Source: Boswellia sacra (taxonomy: Eukaryota > Streptophyta > Magnoliopsida > Sapindales > Burseraceae). From it: DNA of 64,000 nucleotides. Numbering within the stretch: the first letter of the stretch is position 1; each line of letters opens with the position of its first letter. A model generated the notes under the pieces. The model searched no databases. It was not told where the DNA came from and saw only the letters and a program-made list of their open reading frames with translations. The position numbers and the translations under genes are program-made. Location of the stretch: contig SNVD02004560.1 in assembly GCA_013180625.2 (NCBI GenBank), forward strand, positions 1-64,000, given 5' to 3'. This document shows, in pieces, positions 21,339 through 32,280 of the stretch.

Positions 21339-21953
21339 ACTCTTTCGTCTATAGGTCTTCCCTCAGATGCTAAGGTCTCAGCTATTATTCAGGACAGGGA
21401 TTGGGCTTTTCCTGATAGTGGGTTGGTCCTTGGACGGGTTTGGGACTCTGTCAGCATCCAGCCTATGATGGGGACTCCTGACCATATTGTTTGGAAGGGC
21501 CACACTTCTGGTATTTTCTTCATTGACTTAGCATGGAAATTATTACGGAGTAAACGATCGGTGAACTCCTTTCATCATCTTCTCTGGTTTCCTAGCCATG
21601 TTCTAAGGCACTCATTTATTCTTTGGCTTGCTTCATTGGGTCGTCTTCATACTATGGATCGACTACGGTGTCATGGCATGTTATCTTCTTCGGGCTGTGT
21701 TCTTTGTGCTTCAGCAAATGAGTCTCATTGTTTCTTCATGGCATGTTTCTTTAGTTGTCCTTTCTCGTCTTCTGTATAAGGGGAGATTTTAGCTAAGACA
21801 CTCATTGTTTGACCATCTTTTGGTTGGCTCTCTCTACTTCATTGGGCTTCTCTTCATCTTCAGGGCAGGAAGAATTTTGGACATATCCTTGCACGTTTGG
21901 TCTTTTCTACTATAGTTTATTTTCTATGGTATGAGAGAAATGATCGTGTGTAT
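21339..21953 (+). pseudogene. LINE ORF2, zinc-binding RT domain (distal copy)
   Basis: The sequence includes SGIFFIDLAWKLLRSK, which is missing from the proximal copy, then FHHLLWFPSHVLRHSFILWL, MDRLRCHG and CVLCASANESHCF of the zf-RVT domain. It ends at TGTAT (21949-21953), where the Gypsy LTR is inserted. Confidence 0.85.
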
Positions 21954-23369
21954 TGATAGGTGTCTATTTATGTATTACTTTCATATCAATTTATCCATGT
22001 TTCTTTGCTATATTCCTTGGTATTTTTATGTTTTTGTGTGTTTTTTATGTTTGTAGGAGTTTTGGAGCAACTTGCACAAAAATGAAGTAAAACCCTTCAT
22101 TTTCACCTCTGCTAGTCAGCCAATTTCTTGGAGTTGATTGTATCGATATACAATTAACCGGATAACATGCTATATACCATTGAAAAGCTCTCGAAGTCTA
22201 TTTTCTGGAGAAATTTACGGTTCACGAATTTATGTAGTGTACCGAAAGTTGTGATAAAAATGGTATGAGAAGTGTATATTTGTAATTCCATATATCACTG
22301 TAGCATGTTATTAAATACGGGGCACTGTAGCAAGTTACTGTAGCAGAGTATTTAAACACATTTTAGGGTTTTATTTTCATAACTTGAAGAGGGGAGAACG
22401 TGGTAGAGGCTGCAGCTCTGGATTTCTTTCATTTCTTGGAGTTCTTGAAGGAGAAAGAAAGCTTGGAAAGAGGAAGAACAACAATCCTAAGAGATTTTCA
22501 TCAAATTTGCTAAGTTTTTCCCTTCCCTTTCATTTTCTGGAATGTCTCCATGTTGTATTGTATTTACCACATTTTTGAACATGTGTAACTGAATCTGAAT
22601 TGATTGAGGGTGATTTCAAAGCCCTTGATATGGTTTTTGTGAGTTGATTATGTAAGAAATTGTTATCCAATTCTCTAATTGAAGTTGATTGCATTTTCCC
22701 ATATCTAATGCTTATGATTGCTTGCTGGTTGTATTTGGGCTGGCCAACTAAATATAATCTGGTTGTTATCTATTGCTAGACTAGAAATCTTGATCCGTAA
22801 TTGTCTTGAATTTCTAATCATTAATAGCAAAATTGTGATCAGAGATTGCAATTGGAAAATACAACCTAGGTTATATAATCCGAACCTGTGTGATTATTGC
22901 TTAGATCAACCTGTCTTTCTTATCGTAATGCTTCCATTGAATTAAACTCAGAGAGCTTGTTCTAGGTTGTTTAATGGATAGAGATTAAATAAAGAGCTTG
23001 TTTTATTTAACAACAAAGTAAGGAAAGATTGGGATAACAGAGCTTGTTGTTATCTACGGTTGATAACTTCAATGCTGTAATTGGATGACAATTCTACAAT
23101 TAATTCGCAAATCCATATCTTGTGGTAGAGAAGGATCCCTTAACCAGCTTTCTCTCATTGATTTTTCATTCAAATTTAACTTTCTGTTTTGTTATTCTTT
23201 ACTTGCATTATTATTTCATTTAGTTAATCAATCAACAAAAATCCCCCCATTTAGTTTATTGTTGCTGGAAATAACAAATTCAATTAGAATCAATCCTCGT
23301 GGGAACGATATCTCACTTATCACTTTATTACTTGTGCGACTAGTATACTTGCTAGTTTCGAACGCATCA
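21954..23369 (+). mobile_element. Solo LTR of the Athila-like element
   Basis: This LTR matches 3166-4588 and is flanked by perfect TGTAT duplications (21949-21953 and 23370-23374). LINE sequence resumes directly after it. LTR-LTR recombination therefore removed the internal region and one LTR from this copy. Confidence 0.93.
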
Positions 23370-23758
23370 TGTATCAACAGCGTCATCGGACTCATCGTCA
23401 AGTGATTGATGAGATTTTTTCTTTGGTTCGCTCTCGGCTTCTAACATTGGAGGCCAAGTATATGATCACTTCTCAACTTCATGCCATATGGGACCTACAT
23501 CATTAGTTTTGTTTCTTGGACTTTGTTTTTTTTTTTTGCTTGGGCCAATGCGCCCTTTTATTTTGTTGTTTTGGTGATGATAGTTTTGTTGTGATTGCTT
23601 TTGGGCCAATGTGCCATCTTCTGTTTGTTTGGGGCCTTTGGGTTTTGTTTTTTACTTTTGGACTTATGAGTACAAGGTACTCTTCTTGGGGTATGCCCTT
23701 CGTATCTTGTACTTTTGTTTTTCTCTTTATGTAAATAGTAATTTTTTCAAAAAAAAAA
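23370..23758 (+). pseudogene. LINE ORF2 C-terminus, 3' UTR and poly-A tail
   Basis: After the solo LTR the ORF2 frame resumes and ends with the stop TAG at 23504-23506 (FSLVRSRLLTLEAKYMI before it). A T/G-rich 3' UTR and a run of ten A (23749-23758) close the element. Confidence 0.85.
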
Positions 23759-23868
23759 GTATTAGGATACATATGAAAATAAATAAAGTATTTAAACTTA
23801 GAAGTAACTTTTAGGGGTGAGTATGATAAATTATAATATATTAGAATCCCATGTAATTTTTTACAACC

Positions 23869-23876
23869 TATATAAA
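23869..23876 (+). promoter_or_regulatory. TATA box upstream of the RPL4 fragment
   Basis: TATATAAA lies 36 bases before the ATG at 23912, followed by a pyrimidine-rich ACTCTCCCCC leader. It is probably the promoter remnant that came with the captured gene. Confidence 0.45.
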
Positions 23877-23911
23877 CAAAACTACTCTCCCCCAAAACCT
23901 AACCCTAAATC

Positions 23912-24354
23912 ATGCCACCCCCAAAACCTCTCGTTATCTCCTCTCAGCTCGCCAGCCTTCCCATCCTCTCCTTCACCGGCGAAAAAGTTGGCGAAACTTA
24001 CCTCGACCTCAAATCCGCCCTACCTAACACTGCGTGTGTCGTCATCCACCGCGATATCATCACTGACTTGCAAAACAAGCGTCATGGCACCACGTCCACC
24101 CTCACACGCTCTGAGGTCCAAGGAGGAGGGAAGAAACCTACCCTCAGAAGAAAATCGGTCGGGCTGACCGTGGGTCGATGAGGACCCAACTTCGGCCAGG
24201 CGGTGGCGTGATTTTGGGGCCGAAGTCGAGGGACTGGTCGATTAAAATCGACAAGAAGGAGAAACGATTGGCGACATCGACGGCGATAGTGAGTGCGACA
24301 GAGAGTACGATAGTGGTGGAGGAGTTTAACGAGAAATTGTTCATGAATTTGTAG
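23912..24354 (+). pseudogene. RPL4: Fragment of nuclear gene for plastid ribosomal protein L4
   Basis: The translation gives the N-terminal half of a plastid-type uL4: LPILSFTGEKVGETYLDLKS, DIITDLQNKRHGTTSTLTRS and EVQGGGKKP. After a single-base loss near 24137 it continues in the next frame as GRADRGSMRTQLRPGGGVIL, then GPKSRDWSIKIDKKEKRLA and TIVVEEF. The uL4 protein would bind 23S rRNA in the chloroplast large subunit. The usual transit peptide is missing ahead of this segment, and the C-terminal half is gone: homology stops near 24335 and a TAG lies at 24352. It is thus a truncated, frameshifted copy. Confidence 0.85.
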
Positions 24355-24510
24355 AGTAACAGAAGTGATTTTGGTAGTTTATTCTTTGATAATTTGATGC
24401 TATTTGAAATTTCGCCTTTTGGAAAAAAGAATATGTTAATGTGGCATAGGTTATGAATTACAAATTCAAGGCAGAATTGTTTCATTTACATGACTATTTG
24501 ATTGAATCAT

Positions 24511-25930
24511 ATATGGCAAAAGAAGATTGAGCATGATGTTTCTCAAGGTGTGCCGTCGTATTTATTTTCGGTGAAAGCAGAGAAAAAGAAACAGAGAGAA
24601 AGAATGGTAGGTGAATCTTTGTTTATTTTAAGAGCTATTTTATTTTTTGAGAATCTTTTCTTGGTGCATTGTCAAGTTCTTTATCGTCTTAATTTTGGCA
24701 TTTCATAGAGTTCCGACTAGCTTACATAAAGAAAAATAATCGCTGTTATATCCATAACAATTTTAGTCTCTCTTATTTTCTGTGATGCCTGAAAATATAA
24801 TTTGTTCAAACACTCTGAGGTGACTTATAACAATCTTTGGCAAATAAAAGTTGTTTCTGTAGAAGAAAGGAATTAGGACTCTTTTAAGAATGAATTATTT
24901 GCATGCTCCTCTCCTTTTATAGCTTTTTGTATCAGATTTTTATATATGTAACTGTGCTAAACTTTTAGCTAATTATAAAACGGGCTTTTGTGAAGGATTG
25001 CAGAATCTAACTTGTTTAGGTGATTGAGAGTGTACAATCTTTCTACTCTCCAATAACAATTGCTGGAAGAACCTGAATATAGCTTCTGAAAGTTTACTTC
25101 TTTCACACTGAGGTACTGGGTTTATATGCTTGTGAGGCTAACGTATATTAGGTTCCTTAAATAGTCAATAGCAGTTATAGAAAAACAAAAGCTTTAAATT
25201 GTTTTCCTATTTTTGTTTATAAATTATTTGCTTTTTGACAATGAGGCATAAGAAAAATGAGCTTGATTTAGTGAGGTGGACTGTGTGAGTTAGCAATTTG
25301 TCTAATAGGTTTTACAGGAGTAATTTTCGCAGCAAGGTTATGCTAGTAAAGCTAGTTTGTCCTTATGGATTGTTTTGAACCTATTTATATTTATTTCAAC
25401 CTGTGTGGTTGGTTATATTACCATTTCCCTATTGTATACAACATTCATTAGCAAATGATATGCACAAGTTTGACAAGTTTTTGTTAGTGATTTTTTTTCC
25501 TTATGAGTTCTGAAGTTTATTCTCCCTATGTGGCTTTTGGACTTTGAATGCATCTATTGTACTTGCTGCAAACTTCAGAGAGGTGATTGGTCCTTTTGAA
25601 TGCTTTTTGGATGTCAGTGATTCCATAATTCTGTATCTCTATTGCCCATTCTTTTGAGTTCCAGATTTAATATGCTTATCCCATTTGTTTTGCAGGCAGC
25701 GATTGAAAAGGTTAAAAAGAGAAGAGAGGAAAGAGCCCTTGAGAAAGCACAACATGAGGAAGAAATGGTTAGTTTTTCCATTGATAGGGCAAAAGATTTC
25801 TTGTAGAAGATGTTGGTGAAGAAAAATAGATTGTGGCTTCTTGTTGAAGTTATTTTATAATTTCTATATATTTTTTGCTATTTGGATGTTGTTTCGTATG
25901 GTAAATTTATTATCTTTCCGCAGGCACTGT
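24511..25930 (+). pseudogene. CTN: Fragment of cactin gene (two exons plus intron)
   Basis: Exon 24511-24606 encodes KKIEHDVSQGVPSYLFSVKA and then EKKKQRERM, with a GT donor at 24607. Exon 25696-25767 follows an AG at 25694-25695 and encodes EKVKKRREERALEKAQHEEE. Both match the charged middle region of cactin, a spliceosome-associated nuclear protein. A further acceptor at 25921-25923 opens with GCACTG, the first two codons expected for the next exon, then homology ends at a TGA. Introns are retained, so this came from genomic DNA, unlike the LOG copy. No start or C-terminal domain is present. Confidence 0.82.
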
Positions 25931-26227
25931 GAATCTTCCTTGCCTCGAAGTGACTAGTGACTAGCTTGGAGGATTATGGGAAGTTTTTGTAAATTAAGCA
26001 AGAATGATTTTAAGAGAGAGCTGAATTAGCACAAGAATAAATTATTATTCAAGTGTTCATAGGCTTTATTAAGTTTTTCTTACATATAGGTTATGTGCCT
26101 AAATTGGCAATATATTTGTACTTCTATATGTTTACTTATTGATTTTTTTCTTTCTCAGATTTATGCGGTATCCATTACTTATATTTGTACCAATATTTTA
26201 GACAATTTTTTTAAATTTCTTAAAAAT

Positions 26228-26440
26228 CATATTTGGCGGCTAAAAGTTGTCAAATATGTTTTTTTAAATTATTTTAATTAACCATATTTGGCGGCCAAAA
26301 ACCGCCAAGTATAGTAGCATACATATTTGTCGGGTTGACCAACTATATTTGGCGGTGCCACTGGTGTCAGTTTAAAAATGCCAAATATGTATATATTTGA
26401 CGGTTAAAAACCACCAAATATGAGCATTTTTCTTCTAGTG
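26228..26440 (+). repeat. CACTA-type terminus with four subterminal hairpins
   Basis: Hairpin units lie at 26228-26258, 26284-26313, 26343-26389 and 26391-26422. They are built from CATATTTGGCGG and its complement. The sequence ends in CTAGTG at 26440. Such repeats are transposase-binding sites in characterised CACTA elements. Confidence 0.7.
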
Positions 26441-26445
26441 AAACA

Positions 26446-29400
26446 TCATGAAAACCACCTCTCCTCCAATGGACCCTTCTCCAAATACACCTTCCAAAAT
26501 TCAGGTTGGTGGTCCGTGCCTCCTAGGTGCCATATCTTCATCGCCATTTACTTCCTGATGTTGTCCTCGTCCACATCAACTATGGCAATAAGACCTATAC
26601 TAGTATTCAACAACTGTACATAGGTTGCATAATACATGCTATAGGATCCACTACCTGGTGACTGCAAAGGCACATCCTCTGTAGCCTTATGTAAACTATA
26701 AGGAATAATCTCATATGAAACATCCATACGCTCAAGAAAGAACTGTGCATGCTAGACAAGGCATGGGACCATGATCAGCAATGGTGTGTAGAACTCTAGC
26801 AATTTGGCTTGATCTGCTACGTCCTTAGGTATCTGGGAGTCGTAAAGTACTGTCTCTCTATCCTTGAAGGAGGTTCGAGCCAAGACCTAATGTTGACCTT
26901 TGACGTTGATAGGAGCATATACTGACAACATATGGTAGATGTGGACAAGTTATATTTTATGTTAAAAACACTTCATAAAAAGCTTCAAGGTAATTGATGT
27001 AATGTTACTTACGATGTCAACGTCTTACCACATTCTCCTGTGAGAAGAATACATCTCATCCACGTATTTGAAGCATGTTGTATCTCAAATTATATGATTC
27101 AGGTCTTTTTTGCACTTGTCGTGGGTGTTGGCCAAACAAACCTGTCCAAAAATGAGGTCAATATATGATTAGTCCACTTTTAGTAATTAAACAAAAAAAA
27201 AAAACTGTTGCATTCTGCAAAAAAAAAAAAAAACGGAGTACTCACGAAAAACCCATGTTCAACGGTAGTGAAGTCCTGGGGCATCTCATGAGGGCTATGT
27301 GCTTGTCTGATCCGTAACAAGAATATAAAGAAGTTGATGTGCTGCAAAACAAAATGTCAACATAGTTTAACAATATAACAATTTGACAAGAGCGAAGTTA
27401 AAATTGTAAATGAACAGAAACTTACATCACTGTCAAGCCATGATCCTCATGAAGTGATATCCTTGAAAAAAATCAACTCTAGAACGAAAGCAATCATGTC
27501 TGAGCTGGATTTGAACATGACACACGTCACACCAAGCATTGAATCACAACTCAAAGTGATCATCGATAAGGGATCTCCAATCATAAGTCGACGGTGTGGT
27601 AATAGTCGATGGTCATGAGGTAACAACTGCCATATCCTGTGATGGATGGACCACCCGCTGCTGCTTCCCACACTAGTCAGGGTTGGTGTACAGGTTAAGA
27701 AGCAGGTGCAACCTCTTACGAACTCAGTCGATGTAAACCTTTTCAGTCGTGTCCCCAAGATATGTACAGTCGTACTCAATGAATTACTATGGACCTCATG
27801 GACCCTTATCTTAGCGTTGTTTCCCTGGGACAAATGCATAACATCATCAACAACCGACGAGTGCTACGCATCCTCTAGATACGATTGGCCATGATTTTGC
27901 AGAGAAGACGCAAAATGGTTAGCTTCCTCTTACATTACAATACGAGATTCATTAAAACTATTAATATATAGGATTGTGACCTTACCATGAAATTCAATAA
28001 ACTAATGTAATACCTTTAAATCCACGCCCTCTAGAATCGACACCTTTTTGATCTCCTAGATCTCATTTCATAATTCCTAGACCTCATCTTCCAACCCTTG
28101 GGTTTACTGTGCTTGAGCCATGAACTTCTCTCCAACTGTCTTCAGCAACTTTGCCTGATTTGCAGCCATCTCAACCTGAATTGGATCCAAATGACCGACA
28201 GGGAATGATAAACCCTCACTTGCCTACAGCAAAAGGTTTTGCTAATAAAATCACCTTAAAATGTTAAAATGTATGTATGTGATTGGTAAAATGCACCTTG
28301 CCCACTATATACGGGTGAGGTGGAGAAGGAGGTTCAGTATTTCGGCATGTTCACCCTTTACGCAAGATGGAATCGATCCCACCTTACCCTTCGATTTCTT
28401 CACCTTCCCAGAAAATAGTGGAACGGGTAGGGTATTTTGGAAGGCCTACGGCACAAGTGGTCCACAAACACCTGAGAGCCACTTCTTGCTCCTTCTATAC
28501 CTATTTGTCCTACATGTCATAATCATTCAAATGAAGAACGACATGAGGTAGCTCCCCTATGCAACACAAATTAGACAATCTTATAAAAAATAGTGATTTT
28601 ATGTCCATGAAGAATCATTACAATACCCGTTTGTAATCTCCAAAAATGTCTTTCAACACTTCGGATTACTTCGGCGTCCTATTGGTCTCCCACCGAAGTT
28701 TGGAGGGTCTTAACTTCTCAAAATCCTCCACTTTCTTTGCATATGATTCCTCTAAAAATGAAATCGCCTTGTATAACCAAACCTGCAACACAGCATCATA
28801 ATTAACCTTTTAGAATTCAGAATGGCTTGTGTATAATAACAAAGATATGGTAGCAAATATTTAAAACTACTTCCACAGCATACAAGTAACCATAAGAGTT
28901 ATACGCTTCCTTCTTGTGCACCTTCTTTTACGCCACCCGTTGCAAGAACTTGTTAGTAAGGTCCTTGACACATGCCCTCATGCCATCATAATTGGCCTTT
29001 TAAGCAACAAATACCCAAGGATATTTCTTAAAAGCATCAAGATTGTCTACCAAGTCGAGGTACTTATTGTTGATATGCCTCGATTGTAATCGACCCAAAA
29101 TTAAACCCTCCAACACCCAATATATAGCTACTTTCACAACGTCCCAGTCGTCAATTTCATTCACATCTAGTTCTTTTAGAATATTCTTTAAATCAGACCA
29201 CCTAACGTTCTACCCCCTTAGTATGTGTCACATAAACAGTTCGGTGTCTCCAATTTCTTTAATTCTTTTTGCAAATAAGGGACGGTCCGAACCTGAGACC
29301 GGTGATCAACTCGAACTCGTGGACTGAGAAACTAATTATCTTCATTGCACATTAAGAATTCCTCACTAAATTTAATTTATCAATATTGCCAAAACATATA

Positions 29401-29780
29401 CAATTAGGTTAGTGTTAAAGTACTTTCCATACACAAGATACCACAACTTTTCCTCCTCTAGATACTGGGCTTTCACCTCATGTAACAACAACTTGTTCAC
29501 AAGCTTGCCTCAAAAAGTCAAGTCACCTATACCAAACAGGTATCCAAAACTTGTATGTTTCTTGTAAAGCTTCTGTTGGCTATCTGTAAGGGTGTTCTTC
29601 ACAAACTATATGCACTACAAATTTGTCATTTTAGTCACTACCATGTCATAATGCACAGATTTTGGAGTTTTTAGGTCAAAAGAGATAAACGCACGTCGGG
29701 GCTTCATGTATAAACCTGTTAAATGAAGAAAAAGTGGGTTGAAACCAAATGAAATTGCAAAAACCCGTTCAAATGCAAAA
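26446..29780 (-). pseudogene. Decayed DUF1985 / Ulp1-type (C48) protease gene of a plant transposon
   Basis: Read on the minus strand from about 29,780 downwards: LYKKHTSFGYLFGIGDLTF, LWYLVYGK and FSVHEFELITGLRFGP (DUF1985), then WDVVKVAIYWVLEGLILGRL and LDLVDNLDAFKKYPW. A weakly coding coiled-coil-like part follows. The Ulp1-like C-terminus has IYAPINVKGQH, VLARTSFKDRETVLYDS and, near 26640, SGSYSMYYATYVQ. Frames change often and stops are many. The HW pair of the catalytic His motif is H-stop (TAG), and the expected catalytic Cys position reads Tyr. Genes of this type ride in plant MULE- or CACTA-like elements. The frame ends with TGA at 26446-26448, six bases from the CACTA end. Confidence 0.7.
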
Positions 29781-29789
29781 CTGGAAAAA

Positions 29790-30260
29790 AAATTTGATAG
29801 TTAGACACATTGACTATCAAACTGTCGAACTATAATTATTCTACAATTCAACAAATCTTCGACTAATAAACAGCAAGTTCGATGATGTAATGCAATACTT
29901 CAATGAAACTTCGACGAAGTTCGACGAAGGTTCGATATAGACCATATAATTCGACAACTCGACATATTATTAGGTGACTTTGACACATTTTTTACACCAA
30001 GCACACACCCTATCCATTCAATAGTTCGACAATAACTCGACATTCTAACCAAGGTTCCACAATTCGATTAACAAACTAGCCAATTCGACATAAGTTTGAC
30101 ATCAGACAAAAGATTTCCATTTTCCTAAAGTTTTCAACAGTTCGATGATATATGTCTCTATTTCAACGATTCTTTGACATCCTACTTATGCCTTTTGATG
30201 GTTTGACAAATAACTTCGACCTATAATCTCACTACTTCAACACTTCAACTATACTTCTAC
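29790..30260. repeat. TCGA-rich degenerate repeat
   Basis: About fourteen TCGA cores, mostly TTCGAC or TTCGAT, occur in roughly 430 bases, with further degenerate TTTGAC and TTCAAC copies between them. Chance would give about two. Spacing is irregular, around 15-40 bases. It lies just upstream (minus strand) of the DUF1985/Ulp1 gene. Confidence 0.6.
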
Positions 30261-30700
30261 AGTGGGACATTAACACAAACACATTGTCTTCAACCTCCAA
30301 ACTTGCACTTTCACATACTTCATAGGTATATAACCAAAACAGCATCCCATTATAATAAAATATTACAATGTCAACTCAATTTCAACACAACAAACATGCA
30401 ATAAATAGAATAAATCCCTTATCACGAATTTATGAAAATTTTTCCTAAACCTAAGCCTATATCTCTCTCTACAAAAAAAAAAAAACCAAAATCATGAACT
30501 CAAGCCATAAAACATTTTAGCGCATTAAGTGTAAACATACCGTGGATTGGTGAACGAGAATCATTTGCTTCTCTCTCTAGCCGTAACGATTCTCTCTCTA
30601 AAGGTAATCAAACTTCTCTCTAACCGCACAATTCTCTCTTCGTAATCGCAAACGTCGTGTAGCCCCTCTTCAATTCGAATACGCTATTCAAGAAGCTGGA
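30261..30700 (-). other. Probable 5' flank of the DUF1985/Ulp1 gene
   Basis: No gene is seen. TCTCTCTC-type runs at 30560-30640 read as GA-rich leader sequence on the minus strand, ahead of the decayed DUF1985/Ulp1 gene. Further structure is not evident. Confidence 0.35.
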
Positions 30701-32196
30701 GTAATGATGTTGAATGCCTTTTAATTGATCCTAGTGAAAATGCATGCATGCCATTAAACAACTTTCTCGTGACTCATGAGTATAGGAAACCTTAATTTTT
30801 TTAGCTATTTAAAAAAAAAAAGCAAAATTGTTACAATTGGTATTGGTGGAGCGGACCACCAGGTATAACACTTAAATCTTCTTATTACACTTGAGTATTC
30901 AATATATGTGGGACTTGAACAATGCTAAATTTTTACTATAAGTGGGAATTATATGCGTTTGTCAAAGATCTCTCTCTCTCTTTTTTTTTTATGGTTTGCT
31001 AGAATTCATGTGGATGTCTATGTGAACTCTTTTTTTGACTTGTATGTCATTATTACGATTTGGTATTGTTAATGGGGCTTGACTGGATGCAATGTGCTTA
31101 TCTCATTTGTTTGTTGCCTTTGTCATTAAAGTTTCAAAGTTTAGGTAAGTGATATGTTTGCAGTTAAAAATCTGTGTTGCTAGAGACAGTACTAGTGTTT
31201 ATTCAACTTTCATGGTCTCTTTTCTTGCTTTGAACTACAATTTGTAGTTTGCATTTTTCATCGTTTTAAATAGATATTGCTCTCTTAATGTCAAAGAAAA
31301 CTTTTCCATTGCAATTTCTTGTTAAATATGATAATTTCCTTTGATGGTTAATTTTTATTTTTGAGCAAGGCTTTTCCTGATTAATTTTATCCTTTGAATG
31401 TTGCTATATGGATGGTTGTTTTGTATTATGCTTTTATAACAATTTTTTTGAAAATGGTCGGTCATTGTTCCTTTTTTTTTCCGTTTTGAATAAATGATAC
31501 AGGTCATAAAAATATACAAGAAGCGCAGGATGGGAATAAAAGAAGGAATAATATTTTGTTGAGCTACTTTTGAATGGCTAGGACTTACATATTAATTTTG
31601 ACTTTGGATTTTATAAACCAAGCATCCAAAAGATCTATGATGTATGTGAGGTCTTTGATATATGTTGTACCTAGAGCGTGAGAGTTGTATGGTAAACTTT
31701 TCATATATGTAATTTGTGTAACTTTGATACATGCTAGTTAAGATGTACTTCATCACTATATATTAATGAAATATGATGAATGAAATCTTTTTCTTGAAAT
31801 AGTTTTAATATCATTTAATAATTGTAAAACATTCAGAATAATTGTTATAATAGTGACATGCTACAAAATCATATTATAGTAGCATTGTATAATGTTACGA
31901 GAACCCAGTTACCAACTTCAAATAGATGCTATAGAAACAAAAATAATTTGGATTCATTACATGTTAGGAAATCCACATCTGTAGCTATATGCGTATGCAA
32001 CGAAATGGTTTTCCATGGCATTCTATGCATGCCATAAAAAGTTCATTTCCATGGATACACACTGCCACATTTCCGGATTGAATTTATGAAAACCTTGTTT
32101 TGGTCAAATGCATTTACAGTGAAGATCTTGGTCATCTGATTTCTCTCAGTCTTTGTCAATTTGCTTCACTTGTTTACATGTCTGTTCTTCTTTTAG

Positions 32197-32280
32197 GTAA
32201 CTGGTGTTGGGATTAATACTGAATGGGGACTGCTTATGGCTAGTATTTCAGAAGACACCAGTGAAGAAACACCACTGCAG
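32197..32280 (+). pseudogene. Single captured exon of an autoinhibited Ca2+-ATPase (ACA type)
   Basis: Bases after an AG acceptor (TTTTAG) read VTGVGINTEWGLLMASISED and then TSEETPLQ, followed by GT at 32281. This matches the cytosolic segment between the actuator domain and the third membrane helix of plant plasma-membrane-type P2B Ca2+ pumps (the ACA8/9/10 group in Arabidopsis). The 28 codons are open and bounded by splice signals, but no neighbouring ACA exon was recognised on either side. Confidence 0.82.

Larger units (their letters stand above)
18721..23369 (+). repeat. Distal copy of the large tandem duplication
   Basis: This is the counterpart of 1-4588. The offset is 18,720 bases at the left end and 18,788 at the Gypsy LTR. 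Most of the change is explained by a deletion of about 69 bases in the proximal copy near 2787. The Gypsy element is here reduced to one LTR flanked on both sides by TGTAT. Confidence 0.9.
14391..23758 (+). mobile_element. L1-type LINE, interrupted by two solo LTRs
   Basis: The element reads: 5' UTR (about 14391-15115), ORF1 with DUF4283 and a degenerate zinc knuckle (15116-16473), ORF2 with endonuclease, RT and zf-RVT (16515-23506), 3' UTR and an A-run (23749-23758). It is split by solo LTRs at 19396-21338 (duplication ACTCT) and 21954-23369 (duplication TGTAT). Many stops and a few frameshifts disable both ORFs. The left boundary is approximate because the upstream junction with Gypsy DNA lacks a target duplication that I can identify. 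Confidence 0.87.
23759..26440 (+). mobile_element. 3' part of a CACTA-type transposon carrying gene fragments
   Basis: The right end reads TTTTTCTTCTAGTG (26427-26440), the reverse of a CACTA-type terminus. Four hairpin-forming subterminal motifs with TTTGGCGG/CCGCCAAA arms (26228-26425) precede it, as in En/Spm elements. Upstream lie fragments of two unrelated host genes (RPL4 and cactin) side by side. I found no matching left end; it may lie beyond the LINE insertion. Whether both fragments are truly inside the element is an inference. Confidence 0.55.

Noticed and set aside
27447..27839. 130-codon minus-strand ORF
   Set aside because: It lies in the decayed DUF1985/Ulp1 gene region and shows no domain in this frame; it is likely a shifted-frame shadow.
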